A stretch of DNA of 64,000 nt. It comes from Siphonodentalium dalli. Taxonomy: Eukaryota > Mollusca > Scaphopoda > Gadilida > Siphonodentaliidae. This document shows positions 23,544-35,851 of the stretch, in pieces. The stretch's first letter is position 1. Each line of letters starts with the position of its first letter. The translations under genes and the position numbers were made by a program. The notes under the pieces were generated by a model. It ran no database searches and had not been told where the DNA came from. It saw nothing but the letters and a program-made list of their open reading frames with translations. The DNA is taken from NCBI GenBank assembly GCA_032622095.1, contig CP136061.1:260926077-260990076 (forward strand). Direction: 5' to 3'.

Positions 23544-23999
23544 ATAACTTTATAATATTACTCGACATAAGCCAGGGGCCCGTGTATGTGCTTAGGGGTG
23601 ACGCATATTGGGAGGGGGCCAAGATACAAGCCCTTGTGGTTCATAGTTTGTGTTAATAAATATTTCAAAATTATTATGAATATAAATAAAGTTAATGTAT
23701 TTCATCAATTATAACAGCATTATATGCATGCGTGTATTCATGTTTCCGAGTTTGCTGAATAAAATAATTTGTCCGCAATTTTGAAAGTTATTTAGAGTTC
23801 ACGTGTTTTCACGAAAATAATAGTAAAAATAGGGAAAAACAACAGAACAGTTCTTATTCCAAAGTGTATAACTAAGAGAGGAAGAGAGAATGTATTCATT
23901 AATATATATGTTTTTGAAGCACATATGCCAAGTAACAATTAAATTGTGAACAATATACAAAGTTTGGTATATTTGGCATAAAAATAAAATGATTAAAGT
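23544..23999. other. No gene recognised
   Basis: AT-rich, with no coding or repeat signal that I can support. Confidence 0.5.
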
Positions 24000-24372
24000 T
24001 AGAATTTGGTCTCGTTGCTATGGTAATTTTAATTGCATAGCAACTGTGGTTATGGACAACACATTTGACAACCTAATCGACGTGAGAGGAATGGGAGGGA
24101 ACCTTTACTGTAGACACAAAGTTTCTGTCGGTCTTTGCACTTTCTCTCTAAAATGGTATAAAAAATATGTTTTAGTCCAATTTATGCAAATTTGGCATAT
24201 CTAATTTGAACTTGACCTTTGACCTTGACAGAGGTAACTAGAAACTTGCCAACAATGATTTTATTTATCGGGGTATCCCATAGCACATTATTAATATTGT
24301 TGGCGTATGGTACTAAAAATGATTAGCAAAAATTGTTCTAGCCATCATTTATCTGACCTGCCTCCTGACTAT
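24000..24372 (-). repeat. Dispersed repeat, inverted copy of 16873-17240
   Basis: Reads on the minus strand as GTCAGGAGGCAGGTCAGATA, then TTAGTACCATACGCCAACAA, then the GTCAAGGTCAAAGGTCAA block and paired TTGCTATGCAA / CCATAGCAAC motifs. The 71-aa ORF at 23989-24204 is inside it. Confidence 0.7.
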
Positions 24373-24659
24373 ATGCCAGGCACAACTTACTAATCCGCAG
24401 CATAAATTCTTTACAAAACCGGCAATAAATGATGAAGATATTTTTATTTAATATTAGTAATTAATTATAAAAAATGGCTAGTTTGTGGGGTTTTTTTAAT
24501 TTACGTTACCACGGGCACGGATTATTGCTTTAGAAATGAGCTAGACCTCAATGACACCACAACACATTTTTTATTCTAGAAATCGTAAATTTATTCAAGA
24601 TACATGTACGCCTTTGTTCATGAAAATTAACTCATATACCAAAGCATTGCCAGTAATAG

Positions 24660-25180
24660 TAGGGTCACAAATAGAGGACCTACAACGAGTCCCAGTTTAT
24701 AGCGGAATTTACAAGAGTCCAGTAACTTAGATCTGGACCTCGCCAAAGGCTCGGTCCAGACCAAATTTACTGGACTCGTATTGTAAATTCCGCTATTAAC
24801 TGGGAACGAGTTGTATATTCTGTTTATTACATGATCCAAAACCTCGACAAAGCAAACTTAAATCAACAAATGGGGCGCGAAACTAACATCGGATTCAATA
24901 AGGCATGCCGTTTCAATGACGTTTCACGTAACAATGCGTTGTTTGCCAGCGTAAAGAAATAGTTCCAGATAATTAAAAACTCTCTGGCGTATTTAATGGC
25001 GTATATTGAATGAAATAACTCTTCAAACTCTTCATTCATTAGAGTTTGTTGGGAAAATATTGGAAGTCAAAGGTCATCTGGCACTATTAATGAACGTTTA
25101 AATCACAATTTATAGAAATGGTTTTATGAATGGAATAAGGGTAGGATCGTGTAATAAAATTAATTACACTAGGCCTACCA
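24660..25180 (+). repeat. ~520-bp dispersed repeat with internal foldback, copy 1
   Basis: Collinear with 51820-52350 over its length: CTACAACGAGTCCCAGT, ATGATCCAAAAC, AATCAACAAATGG, GCGTAAAGAAATAGT, AACTCTTCATTCATTAG, GGGTAGGATC. The first 135 bp (24681-24814) form an inverted repeat of about 60-bp arms around CGCCAAAGG, with ACAACGAGT paired with ACTCGTTGT-type sequence. The ORFs inside are not genes. Confidence 0.9.
24681..24814. repeat. Foldback within the dispersed repeat
   Basis: TACAACGAGTCCCAGTTTAT on the left pairs with ATTAACTGGGAACGAGTTGTA-type sequence on the right. The arms close with ATCTGGACC / GGTCCAGA. The same fold is kept in the second copy at 51840-51980 despite base changes. 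Confidence 0.85.
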
Positions 25181-28100
25181 GTATCTGTTTTATTAACATG
25201 AAAGTTGAGTTACATTCATACTGCACATGTTTCAAATAAAGAGCGTTTCTCTAGTTTATTATCAAATTAATCGCGTAATTCTGGTAACTGTATACACCGA
25301 TAGAGATACAATATTTAACTGACCTCACTAACACATATTCTATGCAGGGAGGTGGTGTTCTGCCAAAAAGTTTCAGAAACAGGGAGGGAGTCACTGTGGG
25401 TGTGTGGATGCATGGTTCGCGATCGGGAAAAAACATGTGATGCACACTTTTTTCAAAATACATGTACCGGTATTAAATATCAACGATTATTTAAGATACA
25501 CAATCGATATTATTAAAGGCACGGATGGCCTTCACGGTGGGTTTTGCTGACATCCGCTAAACCCGCCATAAACAGAAAGAATGTTAAAATGATTTTGTTC
25601 TCAATCGTAAATATCGCGCAAATATTATGTTTGTGTCAAGTGTGTACGCTTTGTTATGTAAACAAAAGCCAAAAGTGTTTTACATAACCTGGCTTTTGTT
25701 TACATAACACAGCCTACGGTCATGACAATAACATACTATTTACGCGATATTTATATTCGGTATAAGAACAAAAAATGTATATATTTTAATAGTCTTTCTG
25801 TTTATGCCAGTTTTAACCGATGTGACTATTTTGACAGAAATAGCCACCGCGAAGGCCATCTATGCCTCTAAATTAAAACTTTGCAGGTTATTGTTATCGG
25901 GTAAGGCCATTCACCGGAAAGAAAACATTTACAGTTTCATGACAAGACATAGTATGGAGAATAAATCAAATGTTTTGATAGTTTTGTAAACCCCTTTTTC
26001 CAATGTGCATGTATAACCATGTTGTTGCAACCTCAACGGGCAATAATGCACCTTACCGCTATAGTAAAACAACTGAATGATACTGGTATATTTACATGTA
26101 CATTGTCATTAACACATCCAGTCCGTGGAAAATGCCGTGGCAACATTTGCAATCTAACATGCCTCAGCACTAAATTTGCCATTCTTAATTTCAAGGTCAC
26201 AGCGATGGAGTATAAATCATAATGCATTATAATCACTTACGGTACATGTAGCACAGTTGCAGTGATAGCCTTTAAACTACCAAAACTGGTGGTCGGTTTG
26301 TCGGTGTCGACCACTTGTACACACGTTAATGGGTATATACTATGTGAATTAAAGATCTTATTAGTGACACAACACTTTACAAGAGGCTAGACATATCTAT
26401 CTGTTTAGTACATATTAACATTGTTTGTTGTATTTCTTCTTATTTGTAATTTGTCTTTGGTTGTGTCAAATGAGTCAACAGTTAACAGTGCAGCCACCGT
26501 AATTTATACCTATGACAAACATAACTAAATAACATCCAAGTTCCAACCGAGCGTAAATAATGAAACATACTTTATGGAGAACAAATTTAATATTTACAGC
26601 TATTCTGTAATGAAAGCGTATAGTAGGCCCTCTTTATCGTACTACTAAGTTAGGTGATATTTTGGTTTGGGTGCTAAATAAAAACTTTAAATTTGGGTAA
26701 AACTGCCTGTATACCTAACAGTGACCTTTAAAACCTATGAATGGGATCATATATGTTCGATATCAGTATAATATCATTATTTGAATACACATTTTCCGTA
26801 TCGAAACATAAAATATTACGGTAGATTTACCGTATCAAATCGAATGGGGCATCTTCAAACAATATTACTTTACAATCTCCTAGAAGTATTCGAAAATTGA
26901 GAACTGAAATTATTTATTTTATAATAAGGATTCGATTGCAAAATGTCTAACTTAGCTCGTCGGAGATAACAGATTACCAGTATGTTCGGCATATTTTTAC
27001 TGTAATTTACTCCTGCTGAGGCGGGGGAATATGATCCATTAGTCGGACATTTATCTTCTCTTTCCAAACAAAGTCCATACCACATCCATATACAGTTGAC
27101 TCGCCTTATCAAGGTTGACCACCTGGTATTTCCGCGGTACTCGGCCGTGTTCATGCGATTAGCCGCAGTCAATTATACCACCGCAGACCGTGGTACCACC
27201 TCATATTCGCGGTTCGACTGTATTCTTCATGCGATGTTTTATATATATAAGATTTTTATAAAGTTGGTATTGTAACAACACCAGATAATTGTATCATATT
27301 TTTCATTATGTCTTTCATTATGATTAAATTCGACATGTCACAGCCATGTTCCAGCTGTTTAAATTTTTCGAACAGGAGTGAAATAAACGCTCTATCGTTC
27401 TACAATATCAGGACTAGAATAACACAGGACGCTCTTTTCTGTTCCATGACGTGCGAATGGCTTACCCCCAACCACAAGTGCTCAAATTTGAATGTGTTAT
27501 GATTTCAGTGCGTTTGTCTGGGACATATAATGCTCGTAGAAACATAGTTAAAGTATGTGTCGACCTATTTCTATACCAGAAAAAAACCTAAAGCGAATAT
27601 AAGTAGATATAATTTGGAGCAGAAACCACCATGTGGCTTTAATATTCAATTTTCAATACATTTCGTTAAATTTTCAGTAAGAAATTTTATAATTTCTTAT
27701 TTATTGGTCTAGTGTATATATAATATAATATTTCGCGTTAAAGGTTTGTGTAACAACATCGGTTCACAGCATCCAATGAAGATTGTTGATGTTGTTGTTG
27801 CTGGAACCCTAGATACATATTTGAAGACTGCACGAGACATTTAATCTTATTGGAAGTTCCAATGTCTCCGCCGTGTATCCGATTAAAGTTTGCATATTGA
27901 CATGTCGTTAATGCTACGCAGATCATATCGGTTTCTCACAGACTCGACAGCGAGCAAGTCGTGAGAGCCACTCAGAAGCAGGACACGTTCAGGGTGACAC
28001 AGTAATCCAAATCATGGTGCATTATTCGGCTCGTGACATAACTGTATCTTATGTATTCATCTGTGGTTCCTCCTGTTTTGTGTAAGATACCGTATGTTAA

Positions 28101-28270
28101 AGGAATTCACCGTCCCGATAGAAACGCACGTTTGGGTGTGTTCTACTTAGTCCGCACCCCATCCATCGCGGAACGATTCTCAAAGCCAGCATGAAGTAAT
28201 TGATACTATTTCACATACATGACTGTTGATCCATGTGACTCACCGAAATTGAATAATATTTATTGTTTAT
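25181..28270. other. No gene recognised; small inverted repeat
   Basis: A short inverted repeat, TTATGTAAACAAAAGCCA against TGGCTTTTGTTTACATAA, lies at about 25653-25708. The remaining ORFs (25251-27926) are 60-100 aa, on mixed strands and without domains. The last 200 bp could hold the promoter of the exon at 28292, but I see no clear TATA box or initiator. Confidence 0.45.
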
Positions 28271-28291
28271 CAATCTGACATGAAATAGGCA

Positions 28292-28624
28292 ATGGAACGG
28301 ATGCCTCCAAAATCGAGGAAAATTAAAGTAAACGGATGGTGTTTGTTTTGGGAACAGTTAAAATTCGGATTTTTGTGTGTTTTGCTGCTAAATGATATCG
28401 GCGCCATATGCAGCGCCCATCCTTTTACATCTCAAGCAGATGGTTTTCTGACTGAAACAAAGCTGACAAATTTCAAGAGATGTGAGACAATGTGCAAGCG
28501 ACATGCCGACTGTACCACTATTGGATATAATGTTAAAACAAAGATGTGCGCTCTCTTGCAGCCAGGTGGTCCGTCAGTGACACGCCCTCCAAGGGAGTGG
28601 TTCATGCTGGACATCGAAGACCAG
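28292..28624 (+). CDS. First coding exon of a secreted PAN/apple-like protein (partial gene)
   Basis: A 111-codon exon begins at ATG 28292 (a second in-frame ATG is at 28301) and ends in CAG followed by GTAAGG at 28625, a strong splice donor in phase 0. Residues 1-24 are basic. Residues 25-40 (FGFLCVLLLNDIGAIC) form a hydrophobic signal-peptide core with a likely cleavage after CSA at 42. Cysteines 64, 68, 74 and 86 lie in FKRCETMCKRHADCTTIGYN and MCALL. That is the C-x3-C-x5-C-x(n)-C-x-L pattern of the first half of PAN/apple domains, used by extracellular proteins for protein or sugar binding. Downstream exons were not found. Reading through the donor meets a stop about 33 codons later, which supports splicing. 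The exact family is uncertain. Confidence 0.6.
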
Positions 28625-30380
28625 GTAAGGCATCAGTTTGCTAATGCAGCTATTATAGAATATATCAGAGTAATCGCGAATTTAGTATATATTAATCACT
28701 CCAAGGTGCCCCATCATATTTAGTGATAGGTTATTGAGCATATCCTAATGCATGCACACGAGGAAGACACAAAATGAAAACTACTCGAAGACCTACATGT
28801 AGTAGCATCCAAATTTTTTTTTAAACAAAATGGCTCATTCGACGTTCCAAATTTTGTCTGCGTAATTTAGAAGGAGGTATAACATAAGTTGAAAAATAGA
28901 TGAAATATTGATATACGAATATTTGTAGGTGTATTTTTGGAGCGCACCGTCATGTGACTATAATGAGATTGGGTACAAAATCGAAAGTAATGACGCATTT
29001 AAAAATGCAACACATGGTCATGTCATAGTGTAGATCCACGTGAGCATCCGCAAATAATTCAATGTAAAAACAATATTAACAATTAGAACGCTTCTAGAGA
29101 TGTGTTCATGGTTACCGACTAAATACGAAATCAAATTCCATTCTTATTGAATCTAGTGCATTAAACAACATGTTTTGAGGGATAATTGACTCGTGTATTG
29201 CGATATGTTATTTGCTATTCGATTGTCATACGGTTTCAATGCTTTAGATGGACACTATAAATTAGTTGACTATTTTTCAATAACACGGAAATTTAAATTA
29301 CATGAAAACCATTAGCATCAACACATAATTCAATGAAAATGGGTACAGACAAACTCAAAAATGAAGAATGCTTTTAAAGCTGAAAAAAATGACCAACATA
29401 GTAGATCCGCAGTTGCATCCAAAACTAATTCAATGTGAATAGATACAAACTCAAAATAAGATTTAAAAATTATTTAACTTTTTATTTTGATTCCAGATAG
29501 TGAAATAACATCTTTTGAACGACACATGCATCATGAAAGTCGATATCATATCTTTCTATATTACATTTTAGTATGCATCTATTTCATATGGTTTAGATGT
29601 TTTTTATGGAAATTAAACATTATTTTATAAATTCCTCAGTTACAAAATATACTATTTAATTTGTATATGACTAGCTTTGTTCATTTGCCATATTTTGTTT
29701 CAACATTGTGTTGAGCCACATGGCCGTTCACACTGCAAAATACACCTAATAATAACACAAAATACGCCTATTAAAATATAAAATACAACTTGGAACACGA
29801 TGTTTGGGATCCGAAAAAAAACAGCCATTTGCACAGTATGGAACATAAAAGAGTGTTCCGTGTTAGTCTGATATGGTAGAAATAAAAAGAGCGTTTGTAT
29901 CACTTATGTGCGAAAAATTGTAAACAGCTGGAAATGGTTGTGGCCATGCCAAGTATTTTTCAGAGCATATGAAGCCGGTATATCAACCGTTCGTGAATTT
30001 GTCAACCTATCTTTTACCCCCTTTTTCCAAGTTACCTAAACAAAATTTGGAAGTTCGAGTGAGCCATATTGACTTAACATGTATTTTCTTATTTCTTCGT
30101 TTAGAGACAAACATGAGTTATTGTTGAGTCAAATCTACTGCATTCCGGTGTTGTGTTGACAGGCACCGCCACCAGCCCTTCATAACCATGGCGAAATGAC
30201 TAGCAGAATGATAACTCAATTAATACAAACTAACCAACAGAGTACTGTCGTAGGCCGTACATGCACAGAACAACGGATATTTGCGTAAATATACAAATCT
30301 CATTCTAGTAAACCGTTTCTTTAGTAAATACTGGTAGGCGAGTTGTTCCCTCAGGAAATCTCGATATATATTTGAGAATG
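28625..30380. other. Putative intron or intergenic DNA
   Basis: Starts with the GTAAGG donor of the exon at 28292-28624. I cannot identify the partner acceptor or a second PAN exon. AT-rich with no domain-bearing ORF. Confidence 0.4.
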
Positions 30381-30384
30381 TATG

Positions 30385-31850
30385 TCTGTCTGTGTACTAT
30401 AGAAATTCACCTGGGACCATCTAGATGACACAAAAGGTGTCTAACTGGGGTAACCTTTTACGAGGAAGATAATGGTGCAGGTTAGAATTTTCTAAGGAAA
30501 TGCTGTCCATATCAGAGGACAAAAGGGTGGTGCAGCAAAGTATTTTGTCGCTGAATTCCACCACACTTATACGCAATCATATCCATGATATGAGGATTCT
30601 ATTGGCGTGGTTTCAAGGTAATAAACGTTAATAAAAGTAGTGAGTCAGGTGTGCACCGAATGGTAGAGGGACACACAACTTGACAAAACTATTTTTTTCT
30701 CCATGATACGTGGAATATAATCAGTGCCCTTTGGATTTTTGATGTGGAGAAGTATAAGTTTCATAATAATTTGTTTAGTCGCCAATTACCACCAAACGTA
30801 TAAATACTATAGTTAGTGTGGTTTAAATATGTTAAAATTGGCGACGTTCGAGTCAGGGGTTCACTGTATGGGAGAGGGGCACCTAAATTGATAAAAAATA
30901 TTTTTAGCAGATGTCCACCAAATTAATACACACTCTTCTCCATGATAAAGAAATCTAATCGTGTGACTAAACACGCCAAACTGGTGCCGTTTGGGCGAGA
31001 GGTGTGGAACTAAATTTGATAAGATGTCAACAGTGGCGCTGCTTGAGTCAGGGATGGGGAGGGATTGGTTGCCAAAAATGATACAAATATGTCTGGTGCC
31101 AAATTGCACCAAATTAATACACATTCTTCTCCAATGATACGAGGAATCAAATTGTGCGGGTTAAAGACGCCACATTTGGTGCCTATATTTGCAAATGGCT
31201 GTCAGTCTGTATTCATTTGGTGACAAGAGAAGAACATGGAGATGGGCATCACAAATTATGATATATTTTTGTCGCAGATTTCCACCAAATAAATACATAA
31301 TCATCTCCATGATATCGCGCCGTTAGGGACTGGGTGCACATAGTGGGAGATGGGCACCACAATTAACAAAAACTAAATTTTAGCGCCGATTTCCACCAAA
31401 TTGATAGATATTCTTCTCCGCGATACGTGGAATCTAATCATGTGTTTTAAAGACGCCAAAATTGATGCCGTTTGGGCGAGGGACTGGGGTGGATTTGACA
31501 ACAATTTGTTGAGTTGGCGATTGCCACGTAACTGATATTTAATCACCGCCATGCTATCAGGAACATAATGGGCGTGGTTTATATATACCAAAAGCACTTT
31601 TCAAGCCATAATTGGGCAGAGGTGGGGCACCAGACCTGATGCAATTATGTTGATCACTGATTCCCACCATATTCAGACACATTCTTCTCCGATGATACGA
31701 GAAATTAAATACTGTGGGTTAAAGATGCCACATCTGGGACCATTTGGGTCAGGGTGGAGATTTGGGGCACTACCATTTATAAGAATGTTTTGGTCGCCGC
31801 TATCTTCTAAAGTAATATGTAGTCACATCGGGTTGTCGAGTTGACTCGGC
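30385..31850 (+). repeat. Alternating dimeric repeat array (family 2), copy 1
   Basis: Two related half-units of about 110-125 bp alternate. One is marked by TTTCCACCAAATTGATACAC with TTCTTCTCCATGATACG, the other by GATTACCACCAAACTTATA with ATCATCTCCATGATATG. They are separated by blocks like GGTTTAAAGACGCCAAATTG and TTTGGGTGAGAG. The leading part (TGTCTGTCTG...CACCTGGGACCATCTAGATG) recurs at 42830 and 50155. ORFs at 30861-31597 are read-through of the array. Confidence 0.85.
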
Positions 31851-32213
31851 TAGTGTAACAGCAAAAGCATGCGATTATTTTAGTGAGAGAGCAGAGGACC
31901 GAGGCACCTGGAAAACCGAGTTATCCAGGCTACCCGAGTTGTCCCAGCTCTTATAACAAGCCCCTTAGACTCGTGCATAGTTTAATAAGAGCCTCCGGCC
32001 ATTCTACTGGCCCCTTTCAAGTGGAATGCCAGCTTACGATGTTGAAGTGTTGAAGTGGCCATACAATGAATTGACGTCAACGTAATGGTTAAAGTCTCAT
32101 ACATTGGTAATATGATATAGGAACCCACGATCCCGGTTAAGTCTCCTTTGTAACATGCCCAGTTTATTTATATAATTGGCTCGAGTCCACGTTGTTTAAT
32201 GTCTTATATCAGT

Positions 32214-32651
32214 CATATGTGACCAGCCATATCAAATCCAGTCGTAAGTCGGGATTTTTTTACCCTGTGTCAATGCATTCTCGCATATATAAGAGAATGC
32301 ATTGGCCTAACAATTTTTTATCATTTTTTTTAAATAAATGTTTCTTACAATTTTTAGGACATAAAATAAAAAAACATCCATTACCCTGCAGGGAGCCCCC
32401 ACGCATATATATAAGCATATAGAAGAGTGTCGTCTGCTCATGTTTGTCTGGGGCACTGTATGGGTGAAATTATAAAATTGTTAAAGAATACAAGAAAAAA
32501 TCATTAAAATTGTAAAATATTGTTAGGCAAATGCATTCTCTTATATATGCGAGGCGACCTATGGTCGACTCGCATACATCAGAGAATGCATTGGCACAGG
32601 GTAAAAAAAATCCCGACTTACGACTGGATTTGATATGGCGGATCACATATG
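32214..32651. mobile_element. Double-hairpin TIR mini-element, copy 1
   Basis: TIRs of about 75 bp begin CATATGTGACCAGCCATATC (32214) and end with the reverse complement at 32651. They include CAGTCGTAAGTCGGGA, a poly-T and ACCCTGTG. Just inside each TIR is a second hairpin built on CCAATGCATTCTC...GAGAATGCATTGG: 32269-32304 (short, deleted) and 32526-32596 (long, closed by GCGAGGCGACCTATGGTCGA). No coding capacity. The same hairpin pair defines 38941-39341. Confidence 0.9.
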
Positions 32652-33455
32652 CATCGACTATTTAAGCAGTCCAATGAGAAGACGTAGATCGAACCCATAA
32701 AGCTATCTGACACAAGTGTACTCCGATTCGGACTTATTGGGCAAAGTATCGATCTGAATAATAATGCTGCCACGCCACTTGTATTTACAGCAGTGTCTAC
32801 ACTTCAGCTCTTTCTTGAGCAAGTAGAGCTGTCCATCTAACGATTGGAATAACACATTCATTCCTTCATACCTTGTCAATTATATTCTGTTTTCGAGTAA
32901 AGCACCACCACCTCCTCGTGTTCAAACTTGAACAAATTTCAAAAACAACCCAGCGTGTCAACGTAATGGCACTTATCCAAATCAATGGTATTTGTTTCTT
33001 AATATAATACATGTATGTCTGGGTCAGACAAACCAAGGCATGTTTCCTTCTCAATTTTCCCACAAGGTTCCACCCATTAGCTGAAGCAAGATGGCTAGAA
33101 TTCTTTAAACTAATTACATTAATATATTTCAAATCCAGTTGGTTGTAACCGTGGCACTAAGATCAAATATATATTAGCCTCATTGATCAAAGTTATGAAT
33201 GTATGTTATTAAAATGGTTTTAACATTGTGTTTACTTTCGCCCACTGCCTTTTCGTGCCATGCTCTGATCAATTTATTTCTGAATCCCAAATATGCATGG
33301 TTATGTGTGCAATTGCATACTACAAACTTTTAAATTATATTTAGGTGCCTCAGATGCGGTAGCATACAGAGTATAGCGTGTTTCGTGGATCGTAAAGAGC
33401 GTGGCAGTATTTGCCACCACTATGCGGCCACAGAACAAAATCAGATCTAAGAAAT
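32652..33455. other. No gene recognised
   Basis: Single-copy-looking DNA between the hairpin element and the next family-2 fragment. The 88-aa minus-strand ORF (32866-33132) has no domain. Confidence 0.45.
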
Positions 33456-33619
33456 ACATATTCTGTTCCATGATACGAGGAATATAATTGGTGCCGTTTG
33501 GGTGAGGGTGGGGGCATTTATAACTTATCCAATACAGTAATATATAGTCATCTCCATAATTCGTTCTAAGGTGTTTTTGTCGTTCAAAGTTCACAACCTC
33601 GATTAAGTTTAATGGTGAC
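33456..33619 (+). repeat. Family-2 fragment ending in a 36-bp direct repeat
   Basis: Carries TTCTGTTCCATGATACGAGG and CATCTCCATAATTCGTTCTAAGG. It ends with 36 bp (33584-33619: TCAAAGTTCACAACCTCGAT and on) that recur exactly at 34806-34841. Confidence 0.8.
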
Positions 33620-34410
33620 GACGAGGCGACCTTGGTCGCTATATGGCCACGAAAACTAGCCGAGTCGCGATACATGAATCGTTACAAACACATTGTGTAT
33701 ATAACTCATTTATCTACCATTGGTGTGACAGAATCCACCGCACAAATTACATTTTAGGGGTTTCTTAAATGCCAAACTGTTGAAAATGTGTCCGACGATT
33801 ATCTTTCTTGAGTAAATTCTCCCAACCTGCAAAGGTATCTGTGTCACGCGATTAGCTCGCTTTGCTAAATCCTCACAACCTGCAATTTCACGCGCATATG
33901 CCTAACCTAAAATTGAATTCAATGGACAAAATATCTTACACTTATAATAAATACTGAACAAATACATATTAGTTACTTTGTGATATGTTATACCATAATA
34001 CCGATGATGGTAGCCTGGTAAGCAATCAAATCATGTTAAAACATTGGAACTATTTGTTTATAGTACGCAAGAATATACGTTGGAATGTCGTTTTGATTTT
34101 TCACACGATTGATGTGACGTCAGTTCATTCATGATTTTGAATCAGTCAACGACGTCACGAGCGCCTTGTATTGCAACTGCAGTAAAGATACATATGTTTT
34201 ATCGCCAATTCGTTATCGCCAATATTGTCAGGGAATTTCATAGAAAATGGTAGATAAAACAAAGACAGCCAAGTAATAATACGAAAGGGTCTACTATCCC
34301 AAATATTTTTGTCGTCGCTTCCACATACATGTCGGTCAGGCATGTATCGACCAATGTGGTTGTAGTGTTTACGATTGTATTTAGTGCATGCAATATCACT
34401 GCTTGCTTTT

Positions 34411-34602
34411 GCACCCAGTAAAGCGTTACTCACGAACTATTTTGCCCCCAGTAAAGCGTTTCTCACGAACTGTTTTGCCCCCAGTAAAGCCTTTCTCGTG
34501 AACTATTTTGCCCCTGTAAAGCGTTTCTCACGAACTATATTGCCCCCAGTAAAGCGTTTCGCACGAACCATTTTCCCACAGTAAAGCGTTTCACACGAAC
34601 GA
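34411..34602 (+). repeat. 33-bp tandem repeat, ~6 copies
   Basis: The unit is close to CCCCCAGTAAAGCGTTTCTC followed by ACGAACTATTTTG. Because 33 is divisible by three, one frame stays open and repeats FAPSKAFLTNY, which creates the spurious 69-aa ORF at 34375-34584. Two more units occur at 35852-35905, followed by the same right flank. Confidence 0.9.
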
Positions 34603-34619
34603 CCGGCTGCTCTTTTCAA

Positions 34620-34797
34620 TAGCCCATTCATTAATCTGGCATCAGATGATTTGGAGGCAACACAACTCACTCAGGGTTCATGTGAACTCAATGCTTCGTA
34701 TAGATATACATCAATGCTAACCCTACAGTGTACATCAATATTACTGTACGGTTAGCAAATTGGTACATGGTTTTAAGCATTGTTTTCGTTTAGGGTT
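34620..34797 (+). repeat. Right flank of the 33-bp array, direct copy at 35910-36093
   Basis: Both blocks run GGCTGCTCTTTTCAATAGCC, CATTCATTAATCTGG, CAGGGTTCATGTGAAC, ACATGGTTTTA and CATTGTTTTCGTTTAGGGT. They bracket the 34799-35840 segment as direct repeats. Confidence 0.85.
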
Positions 34798-34798
34798 T

Positions 34799-35840
34799 TT
34801 ATTGCTCAAAGTTCACAACCTCGATTAAGTTTAATGGTGACCGAATGGAGTCACTTGAACAAATATATAGATGGGAATCTGGGCATTCCATAGTGAGCTA
34901 TCAAACACAGATACTCAGACGAAAGTATTTAAAGTATATCTATTATTCTATTTAATAGATACATATGTCAGAGAATGACATTATAGAATGGCTCATGTAT
35001 TATAACACAATAGAGTCTAGCCCATTCAAGATATTTTCCACAAAAAAGATAAAATTTGTCAAGAGAGATGACAATGTATAGACGGCCTGTTTGTGGTCAC
35101 AGTGTGCAGTCAAATATAGTTTCGTCTCATATAAAACAAAACAGTCATGACTTTTCAGGGTCCTTCAATAGTGGCATATGACAAGGGTACATCTGTCAGA
35201 TACAGAGGATTTCTTTCATTTTTAAGAACAGATTCATAGCCTAACAAAAAACATGAAATCTCGCTCTGTGTCGGGCAAATGTAGCCGATATATAGCAACA
35301 TATCGTTTAAACTGAGAATAATTAGTTAGTGGTCGGGCACATGCAGCTGGTATATGCCAACATTTCTTTTGAACTGAGAATAATTAGTCAGTATAGCACC
35401 ACGAACAGAGGAGCACCAGGTAATTTCTTTAAAACATCTGTATCTTCATGGAGATATGACAACCAGGTGTCCTCAAATTTTAGTCTAACTCACTGGATTG
35501 ATTTATACAACTCTATGTAAAAATAAATTGTCATCTGCTAATAATAATAATATATAAAACAAGAACAAAATAAACGTCAATTCCAACCTCGTTGATTCCA
35601 TGATTTAAAATGATAATGGCTGAAGCCGCGTAGCTGTAAATAAATGAATACTTCTTTATTAGTGGGACGAATTGATCACGATAAACAAACATGACAATCT
35701 CTCCGAAAAGGTGAGCCACTACTTATAATCCGTGTATACTAATTACTTGTGTGATGCCATTTCGATATACAATTTATGAGAATACGTGTAACACGTTGAA
35801 CAATAGTATTCTCTATTCCCACTAAATGGGACCGTTTCAC
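34799..35840 (+). repeat. Diverged ~1-kb duplicate of 50745-51785
   Basis: Collinear blocks shared with 50745-51785 include AAGTCACTTGAACAAATATA, GTGTGCAGTCAAATA, TACAGAGGATTTCTTTCATT, AATACTTCTTTATT, GGTGAGCCACTACTTATA and AGTATTCTCT. Substitutions and small indels are frequent throughout. No reading frame is conserved between the copies. Confidence 0.9.
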
Positions 35841-35851
35841 GTCACGTCAGT

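Larger units (their letters stand above)
33620..34805. mobile_element. 1.19-kb insertion flanked by an exact 36-bp direct duplication
   Basis: The family-2 segment is continuous across this point in its paralogue (50745-50800), so 33620-34805 is extra DNA here. Its flanks, 33584-33619 and 34806-34841, are identical over 36 bp. The right part holds a 33-bp tandem array. No transposase or TIR seen. It may be an insertion, or a repair or duplication event. Confidence 0.6.

Noticed and set aside
23239-23656. 127-aa and 68-aa ORFs on opposite strands with similar peptides
   Set aside because: The matching peptides are the two arms of a palindrome read on opposite strands.
28625-28723. Extending the PAN-like ORF to the stop at 28723
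   Set aside because: Sequence after CAG/GTAAGG loses the cysteine pattern and becomes AT-rich; splicing is the better reading.
34375-34584. 69-aa ORF with FAPSKAFLTNY repeats as a short repeat protein
   Set aside because: Produced by a 33-bp tandem repeat; the second copy of the array at 35852 does not keep an ORF.
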